From Antennarius striatus (lineage: Eukaryota; Chordata; Actinopteri; Lophiiformes; Antennariidae), in NCBI RefSeq assembly GCF_040054535.1, contig NC_090789.1:9435973-9499972 (forward strand): a stretch of 64,000 bases of DNA, in the 5' to 3' direction. Shown in pieces: positions 42,541-56,485 of this stretch. The notes beneath the pieces were generated by a model. It did not search any database and was not told where the DNA came from. It saw nothing but the letters and a program-made list of their open reading frames with translations. Both the position numbers and the translations under genes were made by a program. The stretch's first letter is position 1, and the number at the start of each line of letters is the position of its first letter.

Positions 42541-43927
42541 CCAGAAAGAAAAAATGCAAAAATGCTATATAGAGCTAATGTGAAAAATTGAGTGTGAAAT
42601 TAAGTGGTAATTTGATATTTTTCCATCAATTATTCCACATATATGTTGAAATTTGATTTTTCTTCATATTCAAAACAATTAAACAACAAAAGAGAACTAA
42701 GTAGCCCATGAATGCTAGTATGAGTAACAGGGCCTTGTGCCGGGCTTCTGAATATTATGGACTCATTAGTTTCTCTGATTCCGCTGCATGCCATCCTGAA
42801 ATTGTTAACACGTGTTAGGAGGTGTTGACAGAACCTGAGATACGTTTGTTCTGCGTAAGCATCTTAAAGCTGCTGCGCAAAAAGAATCCCAGTACCAGAA
42901 TCTCAAAAAAGGAGTGTGAACAGCAAACAGATACTGTCAGTATCACAACTTGAATTATAGTATTTTATGCTGATTTTATAGCATGTTGTCATTTTTTTTA
43001 GATGGAATATTTTGCATTGCTTTGACATCTGTTCCGCATCAAAGTGTTTGTCCATATTTTAGTTGTGTGATCATGCATGGCCCACTCAGTATCAGCTTGT
43101 CAAGGTCACATACCCAGCATGTTCAAAAGCCTTGGTGCCCTGTATTCAGTCTTGTCAGTGTGCACAGAGCAGGTTCAAGGCTGCAGCTGCAGTCTGATGT
43201 GTCTTCTCTATCCTCTTGGCTAAATTAGTTCAGTATTCTCACTCAATGCACACAGAAGAATATTATTGTTTAGATGTTGCTGGATTCACAGCTGTGTCTC
43301 CCCTTGTGGGTGCCGTCACACAAGCCCCATTTTGTGCAACCAAGAACTTTGAATGTGACCGATTTTGCTGGTCATGAGTCAAACAGGGAAAGGTACAGAC
43401 AAAACAGAAAGACTGTTTCTGGGCATTGTCAGTTTCAAGGCTAGAACGTGTTTTCAGTCAGGAATATAAAATGAATTCTCACCACTAGATGTCTCACTGC
43501 AGAACAGTATGTTCTGATCAGCTTTTAAGGACACTGTGGGGTGAAAGAATCATGCCACGTTCAAGAAAACTGCAGAGCTGCAGTTTGCAAATTGCCCTCC
43601 TTCATGAGTTAAACCCAGCTGAATCCATTCCTGATCAAATTACAAGACTTATTGTCAAAAGGGTTGCACGAATACATAGAATTATCAGATGATTCTAAAT
43701 TCATCCTTAAATAGTTTGTCTGTCAGGACCTACAGTACATATTTCAGTACATCCTTGACAGTAGATAGATTTGACATCAATGAATGGAGCCGGTCAGATA
43801 AGGTGAGGATTATACACGTAAGTAAATACAAAGCAGTGGTAAAAATGTAAGTGGGATCTGTGAGGTCATTTCATGCTGCAAGACATGAGGACATAGAGTT
43901 TTTTTCACATTCCCTTTTTTCTTTTTA
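42541..43927. other. Intergenic stretch, no gene seen
   Basis: AT-rich with no supported gene. An 81-codon frame at 42983-43228 has no recognised features. Confidence 0.5.
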
Positions 43928-43968
43928 CATCCCGCTTCAAAGCGGTGATGTACTGTAATTATCAGCGT

Positions 43969-43970
<2 letters not shown>

Positions 43971-44006
<36 letters not shown>

Positions 44007-44090
44007 CTTTCATTATAAAGCACTTTTCATACAAAGTGAGTAGCTCAAAGTACTTTACATGAAAAACAATACAAAAACAGTTTACACAAG
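43971..44090 (-). mobile_element. Retroelement 3' end with (AATC)n tail
   Basis: (AATC)n at 43971-44005 is followed by CTTTCATTATAAAGCACTTT and AGCTCAAAGTACTTTACATG. On the minus strand this reads as a common fish retroelement 3' end finishing in TTGA repeats. Only the last ~100 bp are visible. Confidence 0.55.
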
Positions 44091-44110
44091 AAATATCCCC
44101 CCTCATCCCC

Positions 44111-44241
<131 letters not shown>

Positions 44242-44399
44242 TAATTTAAAAACACTGAGACGGTCAAAACATAGAGGAAACGCTGTCCTACACTTGTCAC
44301 CTTGAAGTGAGGAAACACCACAGAGAAGTTAACCAATACGGAGATAAATGATGACTGCATTGATTAAAGTTCAATTATTAAAAGTAATAAAACAAATCA

Positions 44400-44527
44400 A
44401 ATAGGGTTAGAGGCCGGACTAAAGAGGTAAAAATAATCAAATGAATAAAAATCCATTTAAAAAAAAACAGTCTGAAAAAGGAAAATAAATCCGTGAAAAA
44501 TAAGATTCAATTAAAAGCTAGACTAAA
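44400..44527 (-). repeat. AT-rich dispersed repeat, second copy
   Basis: The reverse complement resembles 2291-2397, sharing TTTAGTCCGGCCTCTAACC and ATAAATCCGTGAAAAA-like segments. The class is unknown. Confidence 0.6.
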
Positions 44528-44659
44528 AGAACTGTGGTGAGACCAGCGATGTTGTTTGGTCTAGAGACAATGTCACTGAGAAAAAGTCAGGAGGCAGAGC
44601 TGGACCTTGAGACCACTAAATCAAGGTCAAATTTCAACTGTTGTACGCCACGTCTGTAT

Positions 44660-45130
44660 ACGTCCTCAATTATCCAGGTCATGGTTATCCAAAGCTGTTT
44701 AAGTCAATCCACTGGACATTAAGAAGTTCTTGACGTTTCATCTCTCATCCAAGAGACTTCTTCAGTTCTGAAGGTGGCTGGTCTTGTTCCAGCTTATTAA
44801 CCCTGTGGGGTGTGGTCAGTGCTATTCACATTCCAACAACCGTTGTTGAAACCTGTCTGGCTCCTCAACGATTGTTGATGGGGGTGTCAAAGAGGGTCGT
44901 TGAAATGTGAGTTTCACCTTTGTATGCTAATGAGGGTCATTAGCATGAGACACATCACCTGGGTTAATCTGTTGAGACAATCTTTTTGGGAGTTTTGAAA
45001 GGACGTGATTGTAAATGGGAGAAAGGTGATGTCACAGACCATCTACTTTGACGTGGGTGGCTTCATTCACTCCTCTCTCAAACCAGTCATCTTAACGTCC
45101 AGTGGATTGACTTAAACAGCTTTGGATAAC
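44660..45130. mobile_element. Element with 40 bp inverted ends, Penelope-like by memory
   Basis: 44684-44723 (GTTATCCAAAGCTGTTTAAG at its start) and 45091-45130 are inverted with one mismatch. Beside the left arm lies CTCATCCAAGAGACTTCTTC, also present beside the right arm at 36781. The ~370 bp interior has no coding potential. These ends resemble fish Penelope-type terminal sequences as I remember them; that assignment is not certain. Confidence 0.55.
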
Positions 45131-45481
45131 TCTTGTACACTCAGGAACTGGATAAGATAGAAAGACGAGGGAGGCCAGTGTAAGACCATAGATCAAAGCA
45201 TTACTGTGATCACAACATGCACTGTACCTGCCAAACATCACAGGGTCTTAGCCTGCTTTCGAAATTTATGATTGCATCATCAGTAGTGATCATTGATGTA
45301 TGTTTTGAGTCCTAATGACCAAAAGGAAAAATTATTCTCAGCTTTAATTAGACAAAGACTTTGTGCAGAAGGCTAGAACTGTTCTATATTACTAGTACAC
45401 AAAAGGACAATGGCGATGGCCTCCAGCGCAGAAGATGATTCTTTTTCTGCAGCTACAAAGCAGTCATCAATCACAGGCATT

Positions 45482-45484
<3 letters not shown>

Positions 45485-45556
<72 letters not shown>
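45485..45556. repeat. (CA)n microsatellite
   Basis: About 36 units. Confidence 0.97.
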
Positions 45557-46217
<661 letters not shown>

Positions 46218-46806
46218 TTGGCGCATGCTGTTCTACGTACTGATACAGTTGTACAGAAATGCAATTCCTAAAGTTTACATGCCAAGAAATTGTGGCATGT
46301 TTTGTGTGATGACCGTGAGGCTCCGTCACTCTTGGTGTTAAATTGTATTCATCAAGATGAATGGATTTCTTTCCAGTTTCATGTTGTCTATAACCACTAC
46401 ACATTATAGGTGCTGCTGTTTGATAAAATCAATTTCTCATTACACGTGGCGATTACACATGGTGCTTGTTACTACACACATATGGTTATACAATGATGAT
46501 AATTATGGATACATGGCACTGAGCAGCTTCTTTCAAACAGGAACCATGCTCTCGCGACCCATTCCCCCCGAAGCCACCTCGGTGGGTGTGTTCAACTCTG
46601 TTAAGAGTTGTGACCTACAACATAACAGTGAGCATAAAAGATGGAAGATTTCACTACCTCCCCAACATAGTGGTAATCTTCTGTTCATGTTCTATAAATA
46701 ATGAACCTCCTGGTGCTAACACATATATTGTACACCTGAACACTTTATTCGAACATTACACTCATTTTATCGTGCTATCATTACCTCTGCAGATGTCACA
46801 GAGATG

Positions 46807-46984
<178 letters not shown>

Positions 46985-47820
46985 TCAGACCAGATCTTAA
47001 AGGTTTGAACCCAGTTTCATTTTAATGTTTGCTCTGTTACTCAGTTACTTGATGCGGTTTAAACACTGATCTATCCATGCAGCCACAATGGAGTGATGAC
47101 AGTGGCTGACTTGTCTTTTTGGATCCCATTCCGTAAGACATGACAAAATCATTTACCAGAAGCACCAATTTAAAATCCCCACCTACATGTGTTAAATTCA
47201 ACAGTCAGGTGGAGTCGGGGCAGCTGGAACGCTGAAATGAAGGGTGACCCAGAGAGAGGTGGGGGTTGATTCATGTCACCTCTTTTCTCCACTTACACAC
47301 CAGCTATCCATCCTCCCCCTTATTCCATCCACTCTTTGCACCCTACAACCATTCTGTCTCACTACATCAACATTAACACACACCTGTTCCGCAACACGTT
47401 CTTCTTTATTCAACTCCATTCAGCCGACTGGTGTGAACAAAGAATCTGCAGTTAGGGTGCATGTTTCTGCTCCCTGTCTTTTCAATCTGAAGGACATGAC
47501 ACACCTCATTTTAGATGTGTGTATACTCAGCTATTAAGTCCTGTATATACGCTACACGCTGATGATGCTGTTTCATGCAGATCATTAATGCCTCATTTCA
47601 TCTAATGTAGTCTAATGGTCACAAGTGCTCATACCTCCACCAACGCTTTTCTCATTAGTTGCATCGTTGTACCCCGGGCATTGAACACAATATGCTGTTG
47701 CCATGATGATGATATTTCTTTAACCAGATCTGTCTCATACTGAATTCAACAATATCACATAACTTCCTGATCAATATGTCATTATATCTCTGAGCTCCAG
47801 ATAATGACCAATTTGTGCAA
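46985..47820. other. Intergenic stretch, no gene seen
   Basis: No supported gene or recognised element. Confidence 0.5.
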
Positions 47821-49116
47821 AAGGGATCCAAGAATATTATTGTTGGGTGGTGGAAAGAATACTTCAAGGATCTCCTCAATCCCGCTGCCATGTCTTAGAC
47901 AGAGGAAGCAGAGGCTGAGGTCTCAGAGGTGGACTCGTCCATCACCCAAGCTGAAGTCACCGAGGTACTTGCCAAACTCCTTGGTGGCAAAGCACCGGGG
48001 GTGGATGAGGTTTGCCTGAGTACCTCAAGTCTCTGGCTGTGCAGGGACTGTCGTGGTTGACACGTCTCTGTAACAACGCATGGCAGTCGGGGACTGTACC
48101 TTTGGATTGGCAGACCGGGGCGGTGGTCCCTACTTTCAAAATGGGGGACTGGAAGGTGTGTTCCAACTATAGGGTTATCACACTCCTCAGCCACCTGGGG
48201 ACAGTCTACTCCAGGGTACTGGAGAGGAGGATTAGACTGATAGTCAAACCGTGGATTCAGGAGACACAATGGGGTTTTAGTCCCTGTCATGGCACACTGG
48301 ACCAGCTCTACACTCTGCATCGAGTGCTGGAGGGTTCAAGGGAGTTTGACCAACCAGTCCACATGTGGTTCGTGGATCTGGAGAAGGCATTCGATCATGT
48401 CCCTCGTGGTATCTTATGGGAGTACGGGCCCTTTGCTGAGGGCTGTCCGGTCCCTGTATGACCAAAGCCAGAGCTTGGCTCGCATTTCTGGCAGTAAATC
48501 AGACCTGTTCCAGGTGCATGTTGGACTCCGGCAGGGCCGCCTTCTATCACCGGTTCTATTCACAATCTTTATGGAAAGAATTTCTAGGCGCAGCCTCATC
48601 AAACCTGGACCTTCAGCATGTACTAGGACAGTTTGCAGCTGAGTGAGATGCAAGTGGGATGGGGATCAGCACCTCTAAATCTGAGGCCATGGTTCACGAC
48701 AGGAAAAGGGTGGTGTATCATCTTCATGGCTGGTAGAGGGTCTTTGCCCCAAGTGAAGGAGTATCTTGGGGTCTTGTTCACGAGTGAGGGAAAGATGGAA
48801 CGTGAGATTGACAGACAGATCGATGCAGCTTCCGGAGTTATGCAGTTGTTGTATAGGTCTGTATTGGTGAAGAAGGAGCTGAGTTGCAAGACAAAGCTCT
48901 CGATATACCGGCCAATCTACGTTCCTACTCTAACCGATGGTCATGAGCTTTGGGTCATAACCGAGATCCCTGAGGACCTGGAAGAGGTGTCTGGGGAGAG
49001 GGAAGTATTGGCATCCCTCCTGAGACTGTTTCCCCCGCTAAGTGGTTGAAGATGGATGGATGGATGGATGGATGGATGGATGGATGGATGGATGGATGAT
49101 GGATGGATGGATGGAT
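47821..49116 (+). mobile_element. Rex3-like (RTE clade) LINE, decayed, with (GATG)n tail
   Basis: Shifting frames encode pieces of a non-LTR reverse transcriptase in order: LLGGKAPGVDEV near 47975-48015, VPTFKMGDWKVCSNYRVITL near 48127-48185, the palm segment MWFVDLEKAFDHVPRG near 48364-48411, SDLFQVHVGLRQG and LLSPVLFTIFMERISR to about 48590, then EYLGVLFTSEGKMEREIDRQ and SIYRPIYVPTL to 48935. The catalytic (Y/F)ADD block is missing through a deletion near 48590-48600, and a second deletion near 48960 joins ELWVITE to the terminal EVSGEREVLASLL. At least one early stop and several frameshifts are present. The (GATG)n end at 49050-49116 is the known Rex3 3' signature. The N-terminal endonuclease is absent. 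Confidence 0.8.
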
Positions 49117-52100
49117 CCAAGAATTGTGTATACCTGTTTTGTTTGTTCGTTTGTTTGCTTTTGATTGGTTGATTATTTTTCCAGTCAGTGGCTCTACGTT
49201 ACAATAATGATGACAGAGAAAAAGTGATTCAGAGTCTGTCTTCATCTCTGGATCTTCCTCAAAGTCTAACATTTCCTCTGAACAGTAAAACCCCAAAGAA
49301 AAATCATCATCAAAACCTGTTGGCGACTTTTTCATCTATTGGACAAAGAAACAGTCAAGCAACACTTTGGGTGAAATAACCTCCTCTACTAATCAAGTCC
49401 ACCAAGTTGTGTGCAATGGTAAAAAATAATTCTATGCACATGACCTGGATGGAAGATTGTAGCTCTTATAAGTGACAGGTTGTAGTTTTGGGAAAAATAT
49501 TCAGATTTTACTATAGAAACTGAGGCCCTTTTACAATTTCCATGAGATAATGTGAAACACGATGGAGAGGTTTATGAATTGCGACTCAGGTACAAACAGG
49601 ATACTGAGCTCAGTTTTATTATAGCTACAGTTCTTCAGAATAATGGTTTGCAATATATTCATACACTTTATTTCAAAAAAATTATTTATGATCTGTGAAT
49701 TTAAAGACTTGACAAAACAGCAAACAATGGATTTGCAATATTATAAGAACCTGTGTTTTTATAAACTGCATTCTTTTTTGTCTATTTCGCAACAGTTGTG
49801 AGGTTCAAATTAAAGGTAGGATTGTGTTTTTTCCAGACAGCACTAAGGTTCACAGAAGTAGTTCAATATCACTCACATGTCTGTACAGCAACTTCAGCCA
49901 ACAGCTGCTCCTCTCAGCTGACATAAATAATATAAACAGGAAGAGATAGTCTCTTTCGTCCCAGACTGTTTCTTGACTGGGTGCAGTGACCTTGTTTTGA
50001 CTCTTCCATCTTAATGTGGTTTGTTGAGGCTTTCATTTTTATATGTTGTCACTTCAAAGGACCGGCACGAGGGTTTAAGAGGCATCAAGCAGTTAGGTTA
50101 AAAATGGCAACCGACTTTATTCCCCTCCCATCACTCTCTTGGTCCAGGCCACAAAGAACCTATAGCGTCTCACCTTCACCCTGCATCTTGTTTGTCCACT
50201 CTGGTGCACTTTGTCATAGAGATCAGGCAGTAGCTTCACGAAGAAGTCCCTTCTCAACCTTGCATTTGTTTATTCACACAACAAACCAACATTGTCATTC
50301 TAGTGCGTCTTTGAATAGAATGCCAGCATGATACATTAAACCATGATGATATATCAACAAAACAGCATTTGCATTCTATTCGTGCATCCATCAACTCATT
50401 GTGTGCTTATTTATTTAAGTTTTTTTCAGATACATGAATATAAATTCAATGCTGTGTGTTTTATAAGGTGCTGTATGGATAAAGCTTTGCTTTATCACTA
50501 CTGTATGTAGCTATGATAGGCTCACTTAAGGTAGTGTAAACACATTGATTCTTAATTAAGCTGATAATATACTCACTAAAACATAATTATGAATATTATA
50601 CTGTATTTCTTCCAAAAAATCTTAAATTTCACACATTGGATCTTGAAGTTTTAACACACCTACAGTTTTTTAATATTAATACGTATGGTATTCATCAACA
50701 CTAGGCTTCTACATCTCAGGAGCAGATTCCACTTAATTATTACATCACCAGTGATGATATCAGTCTTATGAGACCTTCATGCATGTTTGTACATTATTTT
50801 TGTATATTGTGGATATGCATAATATTTTTTTAATATTTTTTTCATTGGTTTGCAGAACTACACAAGTTATACCGCCCACTATTTTTATGCTAACAATGCT
50901 CACTAATCCATTGGAGAATTACTGTATATTGACAATTTCCCTCTAAGCCTCGCCACAAACCATCCATGTAAGAATCTGCATGGAAATAACATTTCCAGAG
51001 TCGCTCGCGCATCAATAATGCTTTTAACAAGAAAAAGTATATTTTTGTGCACTTTAAAGGTTAAGGAGCTGAGGAAGTGTGGTCAACTGCACTTAATCTA
51101 TTTTATCTGCTGTTAAAAGAGATTTCTTTTTATTTTATAGAGCTTGGGTTTTTTTTCCATTCACTTTTAATGATTTATTCAAAGCAAGAAGGCAGATTAG
51201 CCATCTCAAAGTATGTAACAAGGTAGAAGACAGACAGTGACAAGATAAAAGCGAGAAAAAGAGAAAGAGGGATCAAGAACAGGACGAGGTGAGAGAGCGA
51301 ATGTGATACAGTCAGTGAAATTGAAAGGTTCTGTTTCTCCAGTCGGTGAGTTATGTGTCTTTGAGGGCTCTCTCCTGGGAAATAGAGGATATAATCCTCC
51401 AAAATCTCCCTGTTTCATCTGGAGTCAAGATCTTTTTGATCAGGGTGACTGAGGATAAAAGTGTAGGAGGGGGTGGCTGGGAGAAAAGAAGGCAAGAGTA
51501 AAACAGAGGAGAGAAGAATAGAAGATGAGTGGCAGAGGATGAGATTTGGTAGAAAGGGGTAAGTGGGGGTGAAGATGAGGTGGATAGACAAGGATTTTAT
51601 GTTGTCTGCTTCGCCAGCATGAAGGAGGGGGAACGCCAAAGTGTATAAGGGGTATAATGTCATGGCTTTAAAAAACGTAAGATTGAGGTGGTTTCATGTG
51701 GCAAGAATCCCGAAGTCAACAGTTAGAGAATGTCACACATGACATAGCATTAATTCCATATTCACTCCCTCAGAGGGAAGCCTGAACATCGTAAGCTTGA
51801 TATTGATTCCAAGGAATGAGATTCATTGATGACTAGAGATACTGTTGCCATATATCTATATAAAACTCACATGTTTGTCACAGACAATAGTTATTCAGCT
51901 CATAATTAGTTGTTTTCTTAAGTACTATGATTACAATAAACATGTCCTCCCCTTATTTGTACATCCCAAGTTTTCTTCTGCCCATTCTGTGAGTATATCC
52001 CATGCAGCTGAATATGAAAAAAAATATTCTGCAGCAACCCCCGAAATGATATTTAGGGGTGGTTAGTATTTCTTAACTATGGTCATAAAAGCTTAATCTA

Positions 52101-52298
52101 GTCTATTGTCTAGGAGGAGGAGCAAAAAAGACACACGTATCTGGAATGCAGACCTGAAAATAATCTGAGTTACTTTACAAAGATGAAACATGGGGGACAG
52201 AAGAATGTTGAACTGTCATTGAGGGTGGAAAAAGATCAGAAAGCAAAGACACATGCGCTTACTATTTATACACAATTATCTGTTGTAAACGCAGATAA
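49117..52298. other. Intergenic stretch upstream of mycl, no gene seen
   Basis: AT-rich with no recognised transposons. A purine-rich block lies at 51230-51560. It may contain distal mycl control elements, but none is evident by motif. Confidence 0.45.
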
Positions 52299-52319
52299 TT
52301 GCCATCATGTAATCCAGTC

Positions 52320-52648
52320 CCTCTGCAGAGTGCGCATTTTGAGTGTACTGCACCTTTAACCGGGAGGCGTGGCTTGCCTACTATGACCTGCCTTTTATGC
52401 ATATTAGACAACTCCTTCCCTCGGATCAAATATAGTGCAGCAGTCGGCAAAGAGAAGTGTCCACACACAGCCAAAGCTTACCCAGCCTCTGGCGCGGTGG
52501 GAGTGGGAACGGACGGACTCAGTAACCTCTGCGACTGTTTACAACCCGAAAAGGACGTGGAGTTCACGCGTGATCCGACTTGTCTTCTGTGCCGTTTTGG
52601 ATACAATTACGCACGGTGGATCTATGAAGACGTCACATTCAACACCAG
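52320..52648 (+). promoter_or_regulatory. mycl: mycl promoter and non-coding exon 1
   Basis: The region becomes richer in CG and G+C than its flanks, with a KLF-like GGGAGGCGTGG near 52359. It ends in a good donor, CACCAG then GTATAA at 52649. L-Myc genes have a non-coding first exon, so the transcript probably starts near 52430-52450 and splices to an acceptor at 53401 or 53440, just before the start codon. A T23-24 run follows the donor at about 52658-52681. Exact boundaries are inferred. Confidence 0.45.
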
Positions 52649-53445
52649 GTATAATACTTTTTTTTTTTTTTTTTTTTTTTTAATGTTACAAAATCAGACA
52701 TTTAGAGGTTTGCGGTCATGTATGATCCTCTAAAAGTTGCGGGTTTTGCAGCTTCTTGCGCGCTTGCCGCGTAATTAACTGATGGACGCCTTTGGAGACG
52801 CAGCTGATTTCTCTGAACATGATCAGTACGTAGTTGAAGCGAGGAGAAGCGGATACTTAACGCACGACTCCGCACTCTGACCTGGTTTCTTTTGGAAGGG
52901 CGGGACGTGTACCTGTCTATCCAATTAATCGTTTTCATCCTAATTTAGTCTGTCTTCTACCGAGCAGTCAGCAAAAATAGAATCCCCTTCCCTGCCCTCG
53001 GTGTCTGACCCCTGCTGTCAGCATACTACTAAAACAGTGTTATGTAAGGAAACTGTTGCGAAACTTGGAACTTCTCAGCATCAAGTAATCAACTTCTGGG
53101 GAATTTAAATATAGAATGGGTCTACTTGAAGTGCGTCTCTTGAAAAATCGTTCATTTATTATGGGCACCTATACTCCGCTGTAATTGGCACATGATGTTC
53201 AACACAGGTACTTAATCTGTTACACATCACAGGCTGTTTTTTTTTCTCCTGAATGGCTGGTTTATATTCTGCTGCAACAAACTGTATTATTAAGCTAAAT
53301 TATCAGCATTATGTAAAGATGTCAAATCAGCCCTCATCCCAGAGGGCAGGACCGTGATGGTTTGGACATGAGACTCAGTTGTGCTGCTCTATCTCCGACA
53401 GACGGAGGGAACAGGGAGTGATTCATCGCCCTGCCTGCAGCCCAC

Positions 53446-56214
53446 ATGCCGGGCATCAGCTCCACCGCGCCTCGTTATGAAAACTGGGACATGGACCACC
53501 TCGACCACTACCAACATTATTTCTACGACGACCCGGACGAGGATTTCTTCAAGTCCACTGCGCCCAGCGAGGACATATGGAAGAAATTTGAATTGGTGCC
53601 AACCCCGCCCATGTCCCCTATCCGGGCGGTGGAAGGGTCCGGCAGGGTCGGGCTGCTGTGCCCGTCTTTGGGGGACAAACTGGAGTGGGTGTCTCAGTTT
53701 TTGGGGCAGGAGGATGAGCAGCAGCAGCAGCAGGACCTGCCATGCAAGCTCACCACGGCCAGTGACTCCTTCGGGAACCTGAGCTCCATCATCATCCAGG
53801 ACTGCATGTGGAGCGGCTTCTCGGCCGGGCAGCAGCTGGAGAGAGTGGTCGGGGAGCGCTGCTCCTCCTGTCCCGGGACGGGCGCCGCCGCCAAAGCTGC
53901 AGGTGGATCGGTCGCTCCGGCCCCGGCCAGAGCGCAGACCACCCCCACGGACACGTCGGCGCTCAGCGGACTGGCTTCAGACTTTGTGGATCCGGCAGCT
54001 GTGCTCACCTTTCCATCCACCGGTGGATGCAAGAAACAAGTGTCCTCCGGTTCAGAGTCTCACACCGACTCCTCAGGTATGTGAAGCACTGCGTTGTGTC
54101 TCCACAGGGGATAGCTGACCTCTTGCTTCTCTATGATGTAAAGAATTTAGCATATTTCTGTGTTTCTTACCCCCCAGTGTGTGTGTGTCACCTTGTGAGT
54201 AGTTTAGTGACCAGAATTCCACTCCATCTGCTAAAAAAAAAAAAAGATTTCCAACAGGTCGTTCCTTGACAGATCTAATTTCTTTTTTTTTTTCCTCATA
54301 TTGGTTTGATTTGAGCTGAGCCGTTTCCTTGTCACTTAGTTAATGTTTTTCTTTCATTAGCCATTATCTGGCTATAGCACATGACTGCATTGCGTTACCT
54401 TGGTGCATGCAACTCATGCTTCTGCCAGGAGCAGACACGCCCATTAAAACATCTGGTCCTTGGCTCCTCTCCAGCAGACCAGCTGCTCCCTCTCCCTGTT
54501 TCCCTGGTCTGACTTATGAAAACAATATCCTCTCCCTCTTCACGGCTCCGATCTGACATGAATTCAGCAGGAGTTCTCATAATTGGAACTTTATGCACAA
54601 TGTCAGAAGGGGTGGGTGGGTCTTTTTGTAATATGTCTCGCCATTCAAGATGTCCCTGATTTTGAGAGCTGCTCTTTCCATTTTCAAACCATATGATTTG
54701 AGTTTGGTATGGAGGCTATCATGTGGAGCTCGGACCATGCATAACTGTTTGTGGAATGTCACAAAGGGGACTTGTTGGCGCATTCCTCTGCTCAACAGGC
54801 TGCAGCGCCAATTGTGTCAGTGGGTGGATTTGGTCGGAGCCAGCCTGGGCTGTGAATAGATCAGGATTAGCCATTCAGGAGGTCGGCTGGGCCCGCAGAA
54901 TTCTTTTGACAGGAGTTTCAGCTTGTGTTTCACGCAATTTTCAGGGGGGGGTAACGTTATAGACGAGGAGGAAAATGAGCAATCAGAAGAAATCTATGCT
55001 TAAACTGTAATATTATGTGGCTATTTCTGTCGGTATGTTTGTTGTAAAAACTAAAAGTTAAAACTTTTCTGAATGATATGCAGTCAGTCCTCCTCAAACA
55101 CATTTTTCCGGCTACAGTATTCTTATTACTACTTTCTGAGCTGTCAAATACATGGAGGTGCAATTCCAACTTATTTCAGGAGTCCAGTCATATGACTTGA
55201 GACTCCTTGTGTTTGATACCCCGCCTCCATTCTAAACAAGGGTTTTAAAAAAAAAATTAGCTCATTCAAACAAATTGTGTGTGTGTGCTGTTGTTTGTAT
55301 AGGTGTGTGTGAGTTCATCAGATTACACGAGGGTGTGTTGATTTCACTGCGGCATTTATGTGAAGTTAAGTGAGGTCACATCCGCTTTTTACGCTCAATT
55401 GGAACATGATTTAAAAACATGCCCTCTCCTTTCAGATGATGAAAAAGATGAAGACGAAGAGGAGATTGATGTGGTGACCGTAGAACACAAGCAGCGCCGT
55501 AAACCTCGTCGGCTGGTCAACACTCGTAAACCGGTGACTATCACCGTGCGAGCTGACACCCTCGATCCCGGGATGAAGCGTTTCCACATCTCCATCCACC
55601 AACAGCAGCACAACTACGCTGCGCCCTCCCCAGACACACTCCCACCGTCAGCGGAGCCACCGAGGAAGAGGGTACGGCAAGAGGCCTCCGCCCAACCGCA
55701 GGAGAACTCTCATTACCACCAGCCGCGGCCCGGCCACGCCCCTCTGAATTTGGACAGCAGGCGGTCTCACGTGACCGCGGCTGGAGTTCGGTCGGAATCC
55801 CCGAACTTCAGCGCTTCCTCTCCTACCTCCTCCACGTCACCTTCATCACCTCCCTCCTCCTCTTCCTCCTCCTCGTGCTCCCCTCCCCAAAGCTTTGCCT
55901 CAAAGGGCCATTTCCTCTCCCATCTCTCCAGCCCCCAGTCCTCCGACTGTGAGGATACAGACAAACGCAAGGCGCACAACTTCTTGGAGCGCAAGCGAAG
56001 GAACGACCTGCGCTCGCGCTTCCTGTCGTTGCGGGACGAGATCCCGGGCTTGGCAGACTGCCCCAAGACACCGAAGGTGGCAATCCTCACACGAGCCACT
56101 GAGTACTTGCAGCAGCTGCACGCCAGCGAGAGGCAGAAGACTCAAGAGAGGAAGCAGCTGAAGGCCAGACAGCTGCAGCTGCTGCAGAGGCTGGCACTCC
56201 TCAAACGGTCCTGA
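53446..56214 (+). CDS. mycl: L-Myc proto-oncoprotein, bHLH-leucine zipper transcription factor
   Basis: Two coding exons, 53446-54076 and 55436-56214, join in phase 1 across a 1.36 kb GT/AG intron to give 469 residues, longer than the ~364 of human MYCL. Order of features: YQHYFYDDPDEDFF; Myc box I (EDIWKKFELVPTPPMSPIR, residues 42-60) with the phosphodegron pair T53 and S57; Myc box II around IIIQDCMWSGFSAGQQLERV (115-134); an acidic run ending EEIDVVTVE; the family block FHISIHQQQHNYAA; a Ser-rich linker; and the basic helix-loop-helix zipper at about 384-469. Its DNA-contact residues H391, E395 and R399 are in place (HNFLERKRRND). It dimerises with MAX on CACGTG boxes. The start MPGISS was preferred to the inner MDHLDHY because the upstream residues look fish-conserved; this is from memory. 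The extra length lies mostly in the N-terminal exon and the Ser/Pro linker. It sits between mfsd2a and trit1, as in human. Confidence 0.95.
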
Positions 56215-56479
56215 GCAACAGGGGCGACCGTTCACCATTCACCGTTCACTCACACAACCGAATGGGACTGAATGAAGGAGAAAGACACTAGTGTTCACTT
56301 TGAATTGGTCACGTTGGAATAATGCGGGTGGATTTCTTTTCTTATATATATTTTTTAATTATTACGTTTGTGTTTTGCACATTATCTTCAGAGTGATTGA
56401 GGCTGTGAGCCAGTCAGGGCAGGAAGCTAGGGAGTGATTTTATTGGGCATCTTGGGGACAGATATGTCCACGGTTACTC

Positions 56480-56485
56480 AATAAA
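56480..56485 (+). terminator. mycl: Proximal candidate mycl polyadenylation signal
   Basis: AATAAA 266 bp after the stop. Further AATAAA signals at about 57612-57617 and 57639-57644 could end a longer 3' UTR of about 1.4 kb. Confidence 0.5.

Noticed and set aside
52299-52733. A 144-codon plus-strand frame over the mycl first exon
   Set aside because: It runs through the presumed splice donor into a poly-T tract and shows no protein family features; treated as a non-coding exon.
53808-54269. A 153-codon frame overlapping mycl exon 2
   Set aside because: It is an alternative-frame shadow of the GC-rich mycl coding exon.
55767-56238. Minus-strand frames of 86-112 codons over mycl exon 3
   Set aside because: Antisense shadows of the bHLH-zipper exon.
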